Shown here piece after piece: positions 1-13,035 of a stretch of DNA of 64,000 nucleotides (position 1 is the first letter of the stretch; every line of letters starts with the position of its first letter). Position numbers and translations under genes: made by a program. The notes below the pieces were generated by a model that was not told the origin of the DNA, ran no database searches, and saw only the letters and a list, made by a program, of their open reading frames with translations. The DNA comes from Pterobdella sp. o SKG-2022. Its lineage: Eukaryota > Annelida > Clitellata > Hirudinida > Piscicolidae. The DNA is taken from NCBI GenBank assembly GCA_964035795.1, contig OZ038321.1, positions 4,506,804 through 4,570,803 on the forward strand. Direction: 5' to 3'.

Positions 1-2690
1 AGGCTGTTTAATAGATGGGAATTTATACTATATTTTGAATTAATTCAACTGTTGAAAGGGTTGACCGCATATTTCTAGGCAAGCAAGTGTCGTTTGCAGG
101 TAGCAGACGGCTCATTAATTAATCTGACACCATAGTCTTTTTTGTTGAAATTTATTTAAACTCAAGTTTTACAATTTTTATTTTCAATTAAATTTTTTTT
201 GTGTGGGGAACTTGACTCGAATGTTATTACTAAAACAGAAAGGTGAATGTGATGTCAACCCGAGGGAGTTTTTTGTTCTATAAAAAAAATTAATTATTTT
301 TCGTTTTATAATTTGTTTAATGACTTTTTTAAAAGTAAAAGTTCATTCTTTTGTTTGTTTGCTAGTTGTCACGCCAAAAAAGCAAAAGTATTCAAAGTTT
401 ATTGAAAAACATTTGCCAAGTTTTAAAAAATTATTTTATCGTTACATAATTCTGAATTTATTTTTTCAAAAAAGTTTTCGGGATTATTTTTTTTATTTAA
501 ATTTAAACATCGATATGTTCAATTTAAATTGTGACATTTTCTAAAAGTTCTTGATAAAAATAAAACAGCGAAGCTATAAAAGAGGATTGAGCTAGAATAT
601 TAAAAAATCATTAGTAGACTAATTTTAAAATGAAATGTATTGTTCAAGTTGAGGTTTGCCTTTTTTTATTCAAATAACACATATAAATACAAAAATGGAA
701 AAATTGCATTTTTTTAGTTAAAATAACTTTGCAATTTTTTTTATTTTCAAAATGTTTTAATGGTAGAAAACTTTCAGGTTTTGAAATTTCTGATATAAAT
801 CAATTTCAGAAAATTTTTGAGAATATTAATCTTATATTTTAATGGAAAACTTCAAAGCTTTGACTAATATTGAATTCTAAAAGGTAGGAGGATTTTGAAG
901 TTAATAAGAGATAATACCTTAATAAAATTTTTATTAAAAGCAATGGGAAGTGATTTCACTTTTTTATCTATATATAACTGAAAATTTTGAGATTTTTAGT
1001 TATTTGTAGTCAATTTTCATGTTTTTTCAAGTTTCAATAGTTTTTAGTTCATTTTAGTTTGTCATTGTTACGAGAAAGCATTTTCTAATTTAAACGTATT
1101 TTGATTAAAAATTTACGAGAAGATTTTCTGAAAAGTATTCTCAATTTTTTGCTGACTACTCATTTAATGAAATTCTTGAAGACGTTCGTGTTTTTTGCCT
1201 CAAACTGATAGTTTATAATACTCCACGTTTTATAACTTAATTTCCATTTTCATCAATGTATTATTTGTATTTTTTGGAAATAAAATATAAGTCCTCTTAA
1301 TCCATTCAGAATTCCATTAAGCGTTATAATGAGATTAACTGAGGATTGGAGAAAAGCGTCTTGAGGATGAAATTAATTTAGAAAATAGGCTTTGTGATGC
1401 CTTATTTTTATCAAATAAGAAATGAATTCTGTGAAAATTCTCAAAGAATTGTCTTCTCCTAATATATTGAGATGTCTCTAGAAAGTTTAATAAAAAGTAA
1501 GCAATTTAATTATATTGAGAATTTCAAATCTCCACAAAAAATTGATTTATTTTCTGTTTTTGAAATGAATTTAAACATTTCTAAAAGCATTTTTTCAAAT
1601 TAATTTTGTTGAGAAATGTTTAGTTTTTTAAATAGATGATCCATTTTTTAAAAATATAATCAATTAGTTTGTTTATAAAAATATGGTGCTAATTATGTTT
1701 AAATTTTTAAATAAAACAATATTTTCTTATCATAAAGGTATAAATTCTTGCTATGTAGCATTATTAGTTGAGATTTACAAGTTTTATTGAAAGAATTTTT
1801 GATTTTATTTAACATTTATTTCTACTGAATGTAATTTAAAACCCACATCTTCATGGAAATTTCAATGTACAATTAATTCCTACAAAAATATTAATTAAAA
1901 CAAAACAAAAAAAGCTAAAAACTGAATTAAATATTGTTTACTAAAAAACACTCCAACTTCCTACAGCAGAAATTGAAAATTTTACAAACTAAAATAAAAA
2001 CAGGTCATGAGAAATAACGTCATTGAAATAAGGCTTATTAAAGCAAGTTCCTTTAGCGTTTCTTCAATGACGAGACCAAGGTGATTATCTATATATCCAA
2101 TATAAGATACAAACTGTGTCATTTTTAAATAAATACTTTGTGCTTGTTGACCTTACAATTTGATTGAGGCTATTATATTTTATCAAAGTTTAAACCGTTT
2201 TTTTCATCGTTTAAGACTAATTACAATTTTCGATTCATATTATCTATTATGGTTTAAAGTATATTACTGTGAAGATATTATTTTTAAATAATATTTAATT
2301 TCTTTCTTTTATTCATTAGAATTTTTTCAATTGTGAATTTTTGATGTTTCTATCGATTCAACTTTTCTTCTAGACTCGGGCATATTTGAATTATTAAACT
2401 AGGTTTAGTGACGCCTTTTGTAATTATTAGAAAAGTTTTTCCCCATTCAAATAAATTGATTTTGATAGCTTTTTTGATAAACTTTCAAATAAGTCTTAAT
2501 AATATCTGACAATCCATTTTCTATTTGATCGCAATAGAATAGTAAAATTTATGTTGAAGTTAGATAAAACAACTTATTTAACAATTAATTGATCTAAAAT
2601 TGTAAATTTTTATTGGTATTTGTTAAATAAAACTTTTTAGAACAAAGCTGAGTGGATAAGAAAAATTTAAGTATAAAAACTAACATTTAA
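1..2690. other. AT-rich intergenic DNA, no gene seen
   Basis: This stretch is very AT-rich with homopolymer runs. The short open frames (for example 320-544 on plus) are low-complexity F/K/L/N strings without any family signature or convincing splice sites. The only recognisable item is a short interspersed-repeat copy near 2127-2178, listed separately. Confidence 0.6.
2127..2178 (+). repeat. Copy of a short interspersed repeat (GTTGACCTTA family)
   Basis: The segment ATAAATACTTTGTG, then TTGTTGACCTTA, then ATTGAGGCTAT recurs with small changes at 33150-33242 (plus) and, reverse-complemented, at 34434-34475. A related head is seen near 60357-60420. It is non-coding and probably derived from a small DNA element; the best-preserved copy is at 34452-34552. 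Confidence 0.5.
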
Positions 2691-2822
2691 TAATCTTTTC
2701 CTAAGCATGTTCGAGAGTCTACTGATGCTGTTGTCTGGGAAGCTGACTCTGCTGATTCACTCAAGGATGCCAAACTTCTCCTTTCTTCTCTTCCCAACAT
2801 ACGCCTCCACGACCCAGTTCTA

Positions 2823-3317
2823 TTGAATCCAACAATCACCGTCTTGGGTCTACCGACATGGCTTACTAATGAGGAACTTGAAACCTCTTTCAATCTCCTC
2901 TTTCCATCTGCTGATCCCAGCGCTTTCTGTGCCTTTAAGCACAGGCCCAACGCACGAAACCCTTCTACTCGTGACTGGCATATCCAAGTTCCAAGCAATG
3001 TTTTCCCCATGCTGAACAAGTCCAAGAATGTACATCTCTCTTTTGGTAGATTCCCTTTCCACTCTCGCATCCATCCAACTAGATGTCTGAATTGTCAGAC
3101 TTATGATCATAACATATCTAAGTGCCAAAATTCTAGAGTATGTGAGCACTGCGGCAAAGACCATTCGTCTGACAACTGTCCTGAAACCTCTCCTTCCTTT
3201 TGTGTTCCCTGCTTTAAATCAAAGCGCTCTTGCCATGACCACGTCACAAAATCCTCCTCTTGTCCCCTTTATAGACAAAAAGTGCGACTCAAGATGGGAC
3301 GTACGGCTTGGGAATGA
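2823..3317 (+). pseudogene. LINE ORF1-like fragment with zinc knuckles
   Basis: An open frame of 164 codons shows clustered Cys/His motifs: CLNCQTYDHNISKC at about residues 93-106, then CEHCGKDHSSDNC and CVPCFKSKRSCHDH. This is the gag-like nucleic-acid-binding part of LINE ORF1 proteins. The upstream part is open in another frame from about 2690, so the 5' end is broken by a frameshift. It lies directly before the endonuclease part of the same LINE and has no meaning as a host gene. Confidence 0.7.
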
Positions 3318-3353
3318 CGGTCAGTCTCTCATCCTAAAGTCCACAATGTAACT

Positions 3354-6207
3354 TTGTCTATTAAATTCGCTTCCCTCAATCCTAGTTCTACTCGTAGTAA
3401 ATCTTCTATTATACTCGATACTATCCTTTCTCTTAAACTTGACATTATTGCTTTGACGGAAACTTGGATTCCTGAAAACGCAGACGATGTCACGAAATAT
3501 GACATTGTGCCTCATGGCTTTCATGTCTTGTACTCTCACCGATCCATTGGTAAACGAAGTGGAGGTATTTCTGTAATTTTCAGAAACTCTATTAGATTGG
3601 ATGCCATTAAATCCCTGTCTCACTCTTCTTTTGAATCATTGACAGCCAAAGTCTCTTTTCCGTCACACTGTTTTTATCGGTGATCTACCATCCTCCAAAC
3701 ACCGGCAATTTTATCTGAGAGCTGACGTCTCATTTCTATTTCCTTTATTTTCTTTCTTCAAATTTTATATTGGCTGGTGATTTCAACACCCCAAATTGTA
3801 CGTCTCATGACAACCCGCTTAGTGCTCTTTTACGTGAACTCGAGCTGGTCCAGCACATAGACTTCCCCATCCACAGACTTGGTAACATCCTTGACTTCAT
3901 CATTACTCCAAAACCTAACAGTCATTTTATACAAGAAATCGGCAGAGAAACTTTTGACTCCGATCACTATCTTATTTTATGCAGTCTCAACCTCGCTCCT
4001 CCTCCCCTTCCCCCTCGCATTGTAATTTCCCGCTCTTTTGAAAACTTTGATGATGCTGTCTTCGAGAAAGATCTCAGACATAACACAATACACTAACTAA
4101 CCTTTCTGATGTTTCAGTTGAAGAGTTTCTTACAACAATGAACAACTCCTTTCAATCACTTATCGACCACCATGCCCTTTTTCGCACCCACATCTTTCAC
4201 CCCAGCAGTCACTCCCATCACAAGCTATCCACTGACGCCATTGCCGCCAAAAAAAAAAACGAAAACTTGAGAGAAAAATTTCCTTGTTGTTAAGGTCATC
4301 CAAGCCTGTTCCAGTCAGTCTTCTTGCTGCCATCAAGGAATCTTGTTATACTGCTCGAGCTCTCATCTTTAAATCCCGTGCTGATTATTTTAACAACATG
4401 CTTGCATCTGTCAAACCAAACTCGAAAGTTTTTTGGAAAACTGCCAACTCCATCCTACATAGATCTATCTCCTCCTTCTCCGCCACGCAGCTCTTCAGAA
4501 GCTATCAATCTTTTGAATACCTTTAGTAGCTTTTTTAAAGAGAAAATCGCTTTTATTCACAAATCTTTGCCAACGTCCATTTCGCGCTGCACAGACCCTA
4601 TTCTACCAGACAATCGAACACCACTCTCTTATTTTTCATTTGTCAGTATTAAAAAAGTGAGTAGGCTAATTCGCTCTTTACCCAACAAATCTTCTCCATT
4701 AGACTTAATCCCCACATCCACTTTAAAACGCTTTTCTCACTTCTTTGCTCCAATAATTTCTAAACTTACCAACTTATCTTTTTCACAAGCAATATTCCCC
4801 GCCTCCTTTAAAACAGCACAAGTTCTCCCTTTGCTAAAGAAAGGCAATTTGGACCCTACCATTCCTTCGAACTACCGCCCTATTTCTAACTTGAGCACCT
4901 TTTCAAAAATTATCAAAAGACTCGTTCATTCCAGAATAACTTCTCACGTTTCATCATCTCCTAATTTTAATTATTTCCAATAAGCATATCGCAAGCACCA
5001 CTCAACAGAAACCTCACTCTTACGCATCACTGACAGTCTTCGCAACATCTGCGCTACTGGACATGTGGCCGTTTTGGTTTCGCTAGACCTTTCTGCTACT
5101 TTTGACACTCTTGATCACAATATCTTAATTGATATTTTGAATAGACATTTCAATATTTCTGATCTCGCTCTTTCTTGGTTTCGCTCTTACCTCTCTCAAC
5201 ATTCTCAGTTCGTTAAAATGGGCAATTTCTCTCCTTCTTTTACATCACTCAACTCAGGCGTGCCGCAGAGCTCCGTTCTGGGACCGATCCTCTTCTCTCT
5301 TTATACATCACCCATGTGTAGCATTATTGTACATCACGACTTGCTTTTTCACCAGTTCACTGATGACATCACTCTTTTCACCGGAGTCTCTCACCCAGAT
5401 TCTAGCCCCACTCTTCTTAAATTATCCAGTTGTCTTTCCGCTCTAAACTCCTGGTTTTCCCAAAGCCAACTGAAACTAAACCCTACTAAGAGTGAGGTGA
5501 TGTTTGTCGGCAGCTCTCGTCTTTTAGCAAAATACAATCTTTCTTCTGTGGTAACTCTCGAAGGCACCACACTTCCTATATCTTCCAAGCTCAAAATCTT
5601 AGGTGTCACCTTAGATTCAAATTTGAACTTTGCTCACTTTATTTCTCAAATAATCCAATTTTCCAATTTCCATATCTATGCCATAAAACAAGTACGCAAG
5701 TTTTCACCTCTTTCCACTGCTAATGCCCTCTTTATCTTACTAGTTCTTTCCAGATTGGACTACTGTAATTCTCTCCTTTGCGGGCAGCCAAACTATCTTT
5801 TATGCAAACTTCAAGCCCTTCAAAACCACGCGACCAAGACGGATCTTCAAGCTGATTATTTCAGCTTTTCCAGCGACTATCTTGATCGTTTGCACTGGTT
5901 ACCTGTCTCCCAAAGATGCAAGTTTAAATTACTTTGGCTCATTGCATGCACTCTCAAGCTTGAACAACCTGCTTATCTTCTTGATCTTTTGTCAATCAGA
6001 CACACACGTCAACCACTCAGATCTTTGCACTCTGGTTTCCAGCTTCATCAACCTGTTTCTTCAGGCCTGTTTACCAGTCGCTCTTTTTCTCACCAGGCTC
6101 CACGTCTGTGGAATTCACTTCTTTTCAACTTGCGCTTATCGCCTTCTCTCATGAACTTTCGCAAACTTTTGAAAATTCACTTATACCATAAACATTCCCA
6201 GTCATAA
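3354..6207 (+). pseudogene. LINE ORF2 remnant: endonuclease plus reverse transcriptase
   Basis: The endonuclease part shows ALTETW (about 3450), AGDFN (about 3772) and SDHY (about 3960), the catalytic Glu, Asp/Asn and Asp/His motifs of the exonuclease-III-like fold. The reverse transcriptase shows NYRPISNLS (about 4870), LDLSATFDTLDH (about 5080), a GVPQ motif (about 5260) and FTDD (about 5360) where the family normally has F/YADD. The C-terminal part resembles CR1/L2 ORF2. Stops and frame changes at about 3683, 4096, 4526 and 4983 break the frame. The last 380 codons (5065-6207) stay open. Confidence 0.85.
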
Positions 6208-6290
6208 TCTTTTTCAAACCTTGATCGCCTCTGAAGCAATCTTGAATTGATAACTTTGCGCTATAAAAATCTTAATAATAATTTAACATT

Positions 6291-7067
6291 GTGATCAATT
6301 ATCCTCAAAACTGTGAATCATAAAAACACGATAAAACTTGAATTTTCGATATATACTATATCATCATCAGGATATTCTTTAGTTTAAAAAAGATATAGGC
6401 TATGCGTTTTGGAACGTAAAACATTGTGAACAAAATTTAACAGGTATAAAATGATTTGAAAATCGATTTTTTAAATTTGAAAAAAAAATGAAAAGTATCA
6501 GCAAGTAAATATTGCTTTTGAGCATCGAACTTTTCTTCAAAAAATGATGGAAGAAGAGTGAGACTGGACCAGAAGGCCTTCAACAGTATATCTTGTGTGT
6601 TGTGTGGTAAATGACATACATAGAATATCGAAGAAAAAATTTACAAAACTTTTGTGAGACTTATCATGACAGATTGGTTTGAAAAATGATGGTTAAAAAT
6701 CGTTAAAAAAATTATTTCAAGACGGCTGCATAGAATGATGTGGTTTTTAGGTGGCTGGGAAGTGAGTACAAGGAAGTAGATGAAAAAATAAGGTTAGAAT
6801 GATACGATTGTCGAAGCTGTAAAGTAAAAAAAATTTTAAGAAATTTGAATAACAATAACTAATAATATTTAGGGCAAATATTCATGAAAAGCAATTTTTC
6901 AAGTTTGTTTAGATGGTAGATTTTTTTTAGTTAAAAGTATTTTATCTCAAAGTTATATTTTTCAATAAAATAAATTAACAAAAAATATAAAAATTAGAAA
7001 AAGAAATACCATGAGGCTTACTTTTAAAAGTAAAGTAAACGTTTCTTTGAAGGCTCGCTCAAAGAAG
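6291..7067. other. Intergenic DNA upstream of ERGIC3
   Basis: The sequence is AT-rich, between the LINE tail and the ERGIC3 start codon. It must hold the ERGIC3 promoter and 5' UTR, but I see no TATA box or other element that can be assigned with confidence. An in-frame ATG at 7011 lies 19 codons before the chosen start and would add a basic N-terminal extension not usual for the family. Confidence 0.4.
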
Positions 7068-10000
7068 ATGGTTGAAGGAGGTTTTTTAAAGAGTTTGAAG
7101 GTTTTTGATGCATATCCAAAAACTCTAGATGATTTCAGAATCAAAACGTTTGTTGGGGCTACGAGTGAGTTTTAATATATTTTAGTTTACTTCAACATGC
7201 TTTTTATTAGATTACTAATTGAAAGCATTAACAGCTGTTATGAAATTTATGAATTTTTTATTTTTCTTTTTTTAAAGAAATACTTGTTATTATATAATAA
7301 AAGTAGAAATCACTACTAGAAAAATCAACTGTATTTAATTTTACTCCAGATCCAAAAATTTTAAATGAGGTTTACCATGAGAAAGACTATCTCTATCAAT
7401 CCAACCATACATTTCAGTAATAATTTTTTCCCACCATCAACAGTATCAATCATCAGTGCTTTGATAATGGCCATTCTCTTCTACAGTGAGCTCAACCTCT
7501 ACCTCAGCAACCAGATACAGCCCGAACTCTTTGTAGACATCTCAAAAGGACAAAAACTGAAAATCAATATCAACATCACTATTCCAAATTTGCCTTGCCC
7601 TTGTGTGTGGTTTATAAACCATTTCCATTTCACGATTTTCATAAGCTGCATGTAGTTTAATTTATATAACATTTTAGTTATTATTACAAAACTTTCATTT
7701 TAAGTTAAAAGTTAAGATGTTAAAAAGCAAGTACACAAATGAAAGAGTTTTATTCACAATGCTCCATCTTGCTGCTATTGACAGTTGCAAGAAGTCTTCA
7801 TGGCTGTCGAACATTATTTTTTGAGTTTTCAGGTTTTTTCTGAGTGCAGTTGGTAAAGTCATTTTGGCCTACCCACCAAAGGTTTTGATGTAGCTAAGAA
7901 GTAATTATACATAGCTCTTTGTACCAGTGTATTTTGATCCAACCTCAAGATGTGAACAAATAATATGAATCAGCAATAAGCATTTTGATTATTAAAAAAT
8001 AGTAAATAGTTTCTATAATAAAAAATTTCAAAATGAAATCTGTTCAAAAAGTATTCAAGCTATGAATACAAAAACAGTGTTTTACTTAATTTCATTTTAA
8101 GTTACAAAGCTTTTAAAAACGCGTTTATCAAGGCACATCCTCCTGCCTTAGTTCTCTAGACAACTCAAGCTCCTCTGCAGCAAACCTAGTTCACAAACTA
8201 AACCTTTAAAAGTGACTCAATAATAAAAATAACCTCACAATTCTCTAGTGGTAACTATCGATGCTATGGATGTGTCCGGTGATCAACAAATCGATGTTGA
8301 CCATAATGTTTTCAAGTCCAGACTCACCTCTGATGGGAAACTGGTTGATGATTTTCCTAAGAAAGAGGGTGCGTTTTGTTTTTTTGTGTTTTTTCCAATA
8401 TATAAAAAATAGGATTTTGCAAAATCACATCATTTTATTATTATCAAAGTCTTTTCCCAAATCATGGTTTTTAGTTTTGCTTGTGTGTTCTGTTTTCATT
8501 CCATTTTTCAATCTTCTTATTTCCAATAATGCCCAAATAATTTATATATACTTTTTTCTAAAAGATATATTATCCAACTGCCTAACTTCCTACTATGAAA
8601 AAAAAGACGTTAATTGAATAAAAAACAATTATAATATTAATTTAGTTTTTATAATATTTACTTTTTTTCGTTTAATTTTCGACATTTCAACTGTGTTTTG
8701 GTAATACATACTATTAAATTATGGAAAGTGAACAGAGTAATTTCATTTTTCAATAATTATAATATTATTATTCTATTCAGAGGTCAACACTAAAAGTAAA
8801 AATGGGGTTAGTGTTATTGTTATTATTATTATTTTTATTATTATTACTAGTAGTAGTAGCAGTTTTTGTAGTAGTAGTAATAGCACTTAAATAATATTTT
8901 TTCAGACCATGTTTCATTTTATCAATAGAGGTTCTACGAATCAAAATTATTAGTTAAATCATTATTTATTACTATTACTATCACTATTTTCACTATTCTT
9001 TCTATTATTAATCGTTATAATGTAAATAAATGGACGGTACTAACCTCCAGAGCCAGCCAATAGCAACCACTCTGAGTCCCACCAGGTGTGAGAGTTGCTA
9101 TGGTGCTGAGACTGATGAAAAACAGTGGGTGGACTATCATAATAATAAAAAAATATCACTAAACAAATTAATATTGATAAAAAAGTAGTAGTAATATTTT
9201 TAATATTGATAATATTATTTTCAAGTATACTCCTAATATTATAAAGAATAAAACTAGTAATGATAATAATAGTTGAAAAAATAATAGTATCAAAACTATA
9301 AATAATAAAACGAGTAAAAATAATAAAAATAAAATTACGAAAAACAATGAAACACAATTACTTTCACCCTCTAACCATCACACCAGTTGTTGTAACACAT
9401 GTGATGAAGTGAGAGCTGCCTATAGGAGGAAGGGGTGGGCCTTCCACGCCAATATCAACATCGTTCAATGCAATAGAGAAGATGGTTCCAAAACCATCAC
9501 TGCTAATGTCTGTGATTTTTTTGTTGTTTTTTGTTTTATTACTATTATTGATTTTTTTTGCTTGTTTTTATGTTTTTTTTTTGTTAATGTTGTTAAAAAG
9601 TATATTGTTTTCAATGTAAAAATTAATTTTGATAGCGCTATTTTTTTTAAAGTTATTGTACGTGATATTTAGATAGATAGATAGATAGGTAAGTAGGTAG
9701 ATAAATAGATAGATAGATAGATAGGTACACCAATAACCTACAATCACACAGTTGGATGAGGGCTGCAGGGTTTTTGGATACCTCGAAGTGAATAAGGTTT
9801 TGAACTTTGAGTTTTTGTTATTATATTCATACTAATAATAATAATAATATTAATAATAATTACTTTTATTTTATTTTTCATTTTTGTTTTTACGATCACC
9901 CTAAATATATGTTTTTTAGTAACTGGAAGATTAGGATATTAATTTATTTTAATGATTTCAGTGAATGTTAAGGTTATTATGATAAATATCATTTTTTATT

Positions 10001-11843
10001 TCTTTATTAATATCATTTTCATAAATTTTATTATCATTTTTATCATTTCAATTATTATTATTATTTTTATCAAAGGTGGCAGGGAACTTCCACATAGCTC
10101 CTGGCCAAAGTTTCTCACAGAACCACATGCACAGTAATCATTAATATTCATATATATATTTTTAGCATTACCTTCTGCTGAAGGAAACGGGCTTCACTTG
10201 ATATAGTGGGTATTTTATAGTATTTTTAAGCTTCTGGAAGAGCATCTGCTATACGAAGTCAGACCTCCATTTATTTATTGAGATTCATCCTTAGTGAAGA
10301 AAATCAGACTATGAATAACTTGAGTTATAAATTAAAAAATTAAGTTATAAATAGCATTTTATTGGCTTAAATATAAATAGTTCATATTTGTTAAAAACAA
10401 GCTATAAATAGAATTCATTGATTAGTACAAATCTATCGAATCGTCTCTACGCCATTATAGTCATGTTTTATAGATATTTTCTAACTTCTATTAGTAATGC
10501 TTGTTTCTGTCATTCTCATAATATTTAATCTCATAATGTATCGCTTCTGCTTTACAAATTGACTTTCATTTTTATCTATCGTGATAATTACTTTGAACTT
10601 TCAGTACACGACCTTCATTCAGTGGCCGGTTTGAAGGTGAATATTTTAATCACAATATCATACAAAGTCATCTTCTCCATTTTTTATTCAACCTTTCAAT
10701 CATTCTTTTTTCTTTTTCTTCATCTTTTTCTTTCCATTATTCTCTTCACCTTCACATCCTTCTTTTCATCTCATCCTTCTCTTCATCCCCCTCTTCCCAG
10801 ATAAACTTAAGTCACACAGTGGAGCACTTATCCTTCGGCCAAGACTACCCTGGTCAACACAATCCCCTTGATAATACTTATATATCAAGTCCACAAGGTA
10901 GGTGCATAATTTTTGTATCAAGTATTTTTATTATTTTATCAATATTATTATTATTTTTTACAGCATTATTATTCATTTTATATTGTTTTTTTTTTACTAT
11001 CGTTTTTTTTTCATCTTTATTTTTATTTTTTTCATATTTATTATTATTTTTATCATTATCATCATCACCTGGTCAGACTCAATGGTGCACTACTACTACT
11101 TGAAAGTGGTGCCCACAATGTATGTCAAGCTGGACGGAGAGGTTTGATTTTTATTATTATTATTATTCCTATACTTGTTATTATTTCTATCATTGCTATG
11201 CTTATTATTATTATTATTGTTATCATGCTTGATAGTGATTTTTTTACGCTCGTTATTATTATTTTTATATATATTGTTATCACCATCATCATCATCACCG
11301 CCCAGGTAATTCACACAAACCAGTACTCAGTAACCAAGCACTCCAAGACATTAACACAGGGCATCTTTGGGGAAACTGGACTGCCGGGCCTCTTCTTCTC
11401 CTATGAATTGTCTCCTATGATGGTCAAGTATACCGAAGTTAAGAGGTGAGTTTTCGTTGTTGTTGCTGTTGTTAGTTTTTTTTAATTTTTTTTTGTCTTA
11501 TTTAAAAAGTGCTTTGTTGTTGTTTATGTTTTTTATTATTTTTTGTTGTTGTTTATATGATTTTTATATTTATTTGTTTGTAATTTAGTTGGTCTGTTGG
11601 TTTTATTACTTTGTTGTTGTTTATTTTGTTGTTTTTCAATACTTTTTTGCTTTTATTTTATAATAATTTTTTTTTAATACTTTTTGTTTTTTTTGTTTTT
11701 TTTTCAATCTTTTAAGTTTATTATTATTATTATTATCATTATTATTGTTATTGTGCTTTCTCACGGCTAAGCCGGTTATGGATTGGGTACCGAGCTTTCT
11801 ACAAAAGCCTAGGATGACCAAAATCTAATTTTTCTAACTCATC

Positions 11844-11888
<45 letters not shown>

Positions 11889-12597
11889 CTCACAGATCTT
11901 TCATGCATTTCCTCACAAGCGTGTGTGCCATTATTGGAGGCGTGTTCACTGGTCTGTGCTTCATTATTATTATTATTTTACTGCTTGTATAATTTTTATT
12001 TTTACTGTTAATATCTGTTATTAGTTTTGTTATTATTTTTTTATTGTAAGAAAAAAACCTAGAAAAGCATTGACAATAACGAAAATATTAATAACAACAA
12101 CATGGTCCTGGGCATGACGTTAAACTGTACCAAAGACAGCGTCTCCAATTTGAGACTGCTTTCCTGTTATAACCTGGATAACAGTAGACTTTGGTAACAG
12201 GTATCGACAAACTGATATCCTGGTATCGTTGTCATTTGGCTTGGTGGAGGATCATTCTTTATTGACAACGGCAAGGCAAACTGCCCAAGTGTGGGAACGG
12301 CGGTTCTTGAAATCCGACAGTTTCAAGTTGGACGTTAGCTTGGGCTGGTAGTTCTATGAAAACTTTGTCCCAACTAAAAATGGCTTTCATTAGCCGACTG
12401 CTGTATACCCCAGCTACTGGGACGCCTACAGCAGTATAATCTAATATGGATATTATTTTTTTTATTTAACAAAATTAAATAACAACAACAAAAATTATAA
12501 TACCATTAAAAAAACAGTGGCAGGCCTGTTGGATTCGTTATTCTACCGCTCATCCAGAGCTATCCAACGAAAAATGGAGCTGGGAAAGGCTTCATAA
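7068..12597 (+). CDS. ERGIC3: ERGIC3 (Erv46 family), ER-Golgi cargo-cycling membrane protein
   Basis: ERGIC3/Erv46 proteins cycle between ER and cis-Golgi in COPI/COPII vesicles and act with Erv41/ERGIC2 in retrieving ER proteins. Fourteen exons join in phase to 389 aa (human about 383): 7068-7164, 7444-7602, 8249-8368, 8781-8806, 9051-9124, 9387-9507, 9752-9796, 10076-10133, 10605-10636, 10801-10897, 11077-11141, 11306-11445, 11896-11951, 12518-12597. The order of motifs matches the family: FDAYPKTLDDFR at the N terminus, a first membrane segment at about residues 34-54, PELFVD, the luminal cysteines CESC and CCNTC, AYRRKGWAF, GNFHIAPGQSF, YELSPMMVKY, and a last membrane segment VCAIIGGVFTVAGL before a basic tail ending GKAS. 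The start at 7068 is chosen because it gives the family's short cytosolic N terminus. Exon 5 uses the donor after 9124; the very short fourth exon is needed for phase. Confidence 0.95.
8781..8806 (+). other. ERGIC3 exon 4, a 26-bp microexon
   Basis: Exon 3 ends in phase 1 at 8368 and exon 5 begins in phase 0 at 9051, so they cannot join directly. The 26 bases here have a good acceptor (TTCTATTCAG) and donor (GGG then GTTAGT), shift phase 1 to phase 0, and add about nine residues (EVNTKSKNG) where the family has a similar length. Confidence 0.8.
9672..9725 (+). repeat. Short GATA-type microsatellite in an ERGIC3 intron
   Basis: Imperfect AGAT tetranucleotide run just upstream of ERGIC3 exon 7 (9752-9796). 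Confidence 0.85.
11753..11828 (-). repeat. Short retroposon-like insert between TTA runs
   Basis: About 75 bp of normal base composition sits between two TTA microsatellite runs inside an ERGIC3 intron. Read on minus it runs from an AAT-rich flank through CTTTTGTAGAAAGC and AACCGGCTTAGCC into another AAT run. The setting matches the other retroposon 3' ends in this window that abut AAT repeats, but I cannot assign a family. Confidence 0.35.
12103..12454 (+). mobile_element. Unclassified repeat of about 350 bp, copy 1 (full length)
   Basis: It starts TGGTCCTGGGCATGACG and ends CAGTATAATCTAATATGG plus TATTATT. A second full copy at 26852-27206 is about 97% identical by eye. A copy at 14806-14994 lacks the middle, and 25802-25860 has only the 3' end. 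No coding frame is conserved. The 3' end can fold as a nested hairpin: ACTGCTGTA with TACAGCAGT outside, CCCAG with CTGGG inside. A second stem (CTGTTAT/ATAACAG) lies near position 100 of the element. A 3'-only copy with the tail intact suggests retroposition rather than a DNA transposon. It lies in the last ERGIC3 intron. Confidence 0.8.
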
Positions 12598-13035
12598 TTA
12601 TTATTAGTTTTATTGTTTATTATATTCCTATTTTTTTGTTTTTCTAATTATTTTTATTATTTTTTATATTTTTCTTATTATGATTTTTTTTATTATTAGG
12701 AATATTTATCATGCGTTTTTTTTTAATAGGTTTGAAAAGTTTTCTTAAAATTCTTTTTTTCCATTTTACGAAAATTTTCATATTAAATTATTTCAAAATT
12801 GTTCCTATACATGTTTTTACTATTTACTCAGTAATTACTGTTTTTTGATTTTTGTTGTAAATGTCTGAAAATTAAGGGATCAAAACAGAAATTCTTAAGT
12901 TTTTTACACGATTTCCAATCGAATGTTTTCAGGACTTATTATTATTATTACTATTACTATTATTATTATTGATATTATTATTGTTATTATTCTTATTATT
13001 ATTTTTATTTTCATAATTATTGTTATTATTATTAT

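Larger units (their letters stand above)
2690..6290 (+). mobile_element. CR1/L2-like non-LTR retrotransposon, degenerate
   Basis: This is a LINE of about 3.6 kb with its parts in the expected order: an ORF1-like segment with Cys/His knuckles (2823-3317), an apurinic-type endonuclease (3354-4096), a reverse transcriptase (4324-about 5600) and the C-terminal region typical of CR1/L2 elements (5750-6207). The coding path switches frame or stops several times (near 3340, 3683, 4096-4284, 4983), so it is not active. The 3' end carries GATCGCCTCTGAAGC and TGCGCTATAAAAATC followed by TTAATAATAAT. That tail recurs, 5'-truncated, at 23042-23125 (minus) and in diverged form near 61828-61875. Clade assignment rests on the C-terminal motifs (LDYCNSLL, LHWLPV, RLWNSL) and is moderately sure. 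Confidence 0.85.

Noticed and set aside
10913..11449. 178-codon open frame on plus
   Set aside because: It overlaps real ERGIC3 exons in part but reads mostly through TTA-rich introns in the wrong frame; the ERGIC3 exons with splice sites explain the conserved parts.
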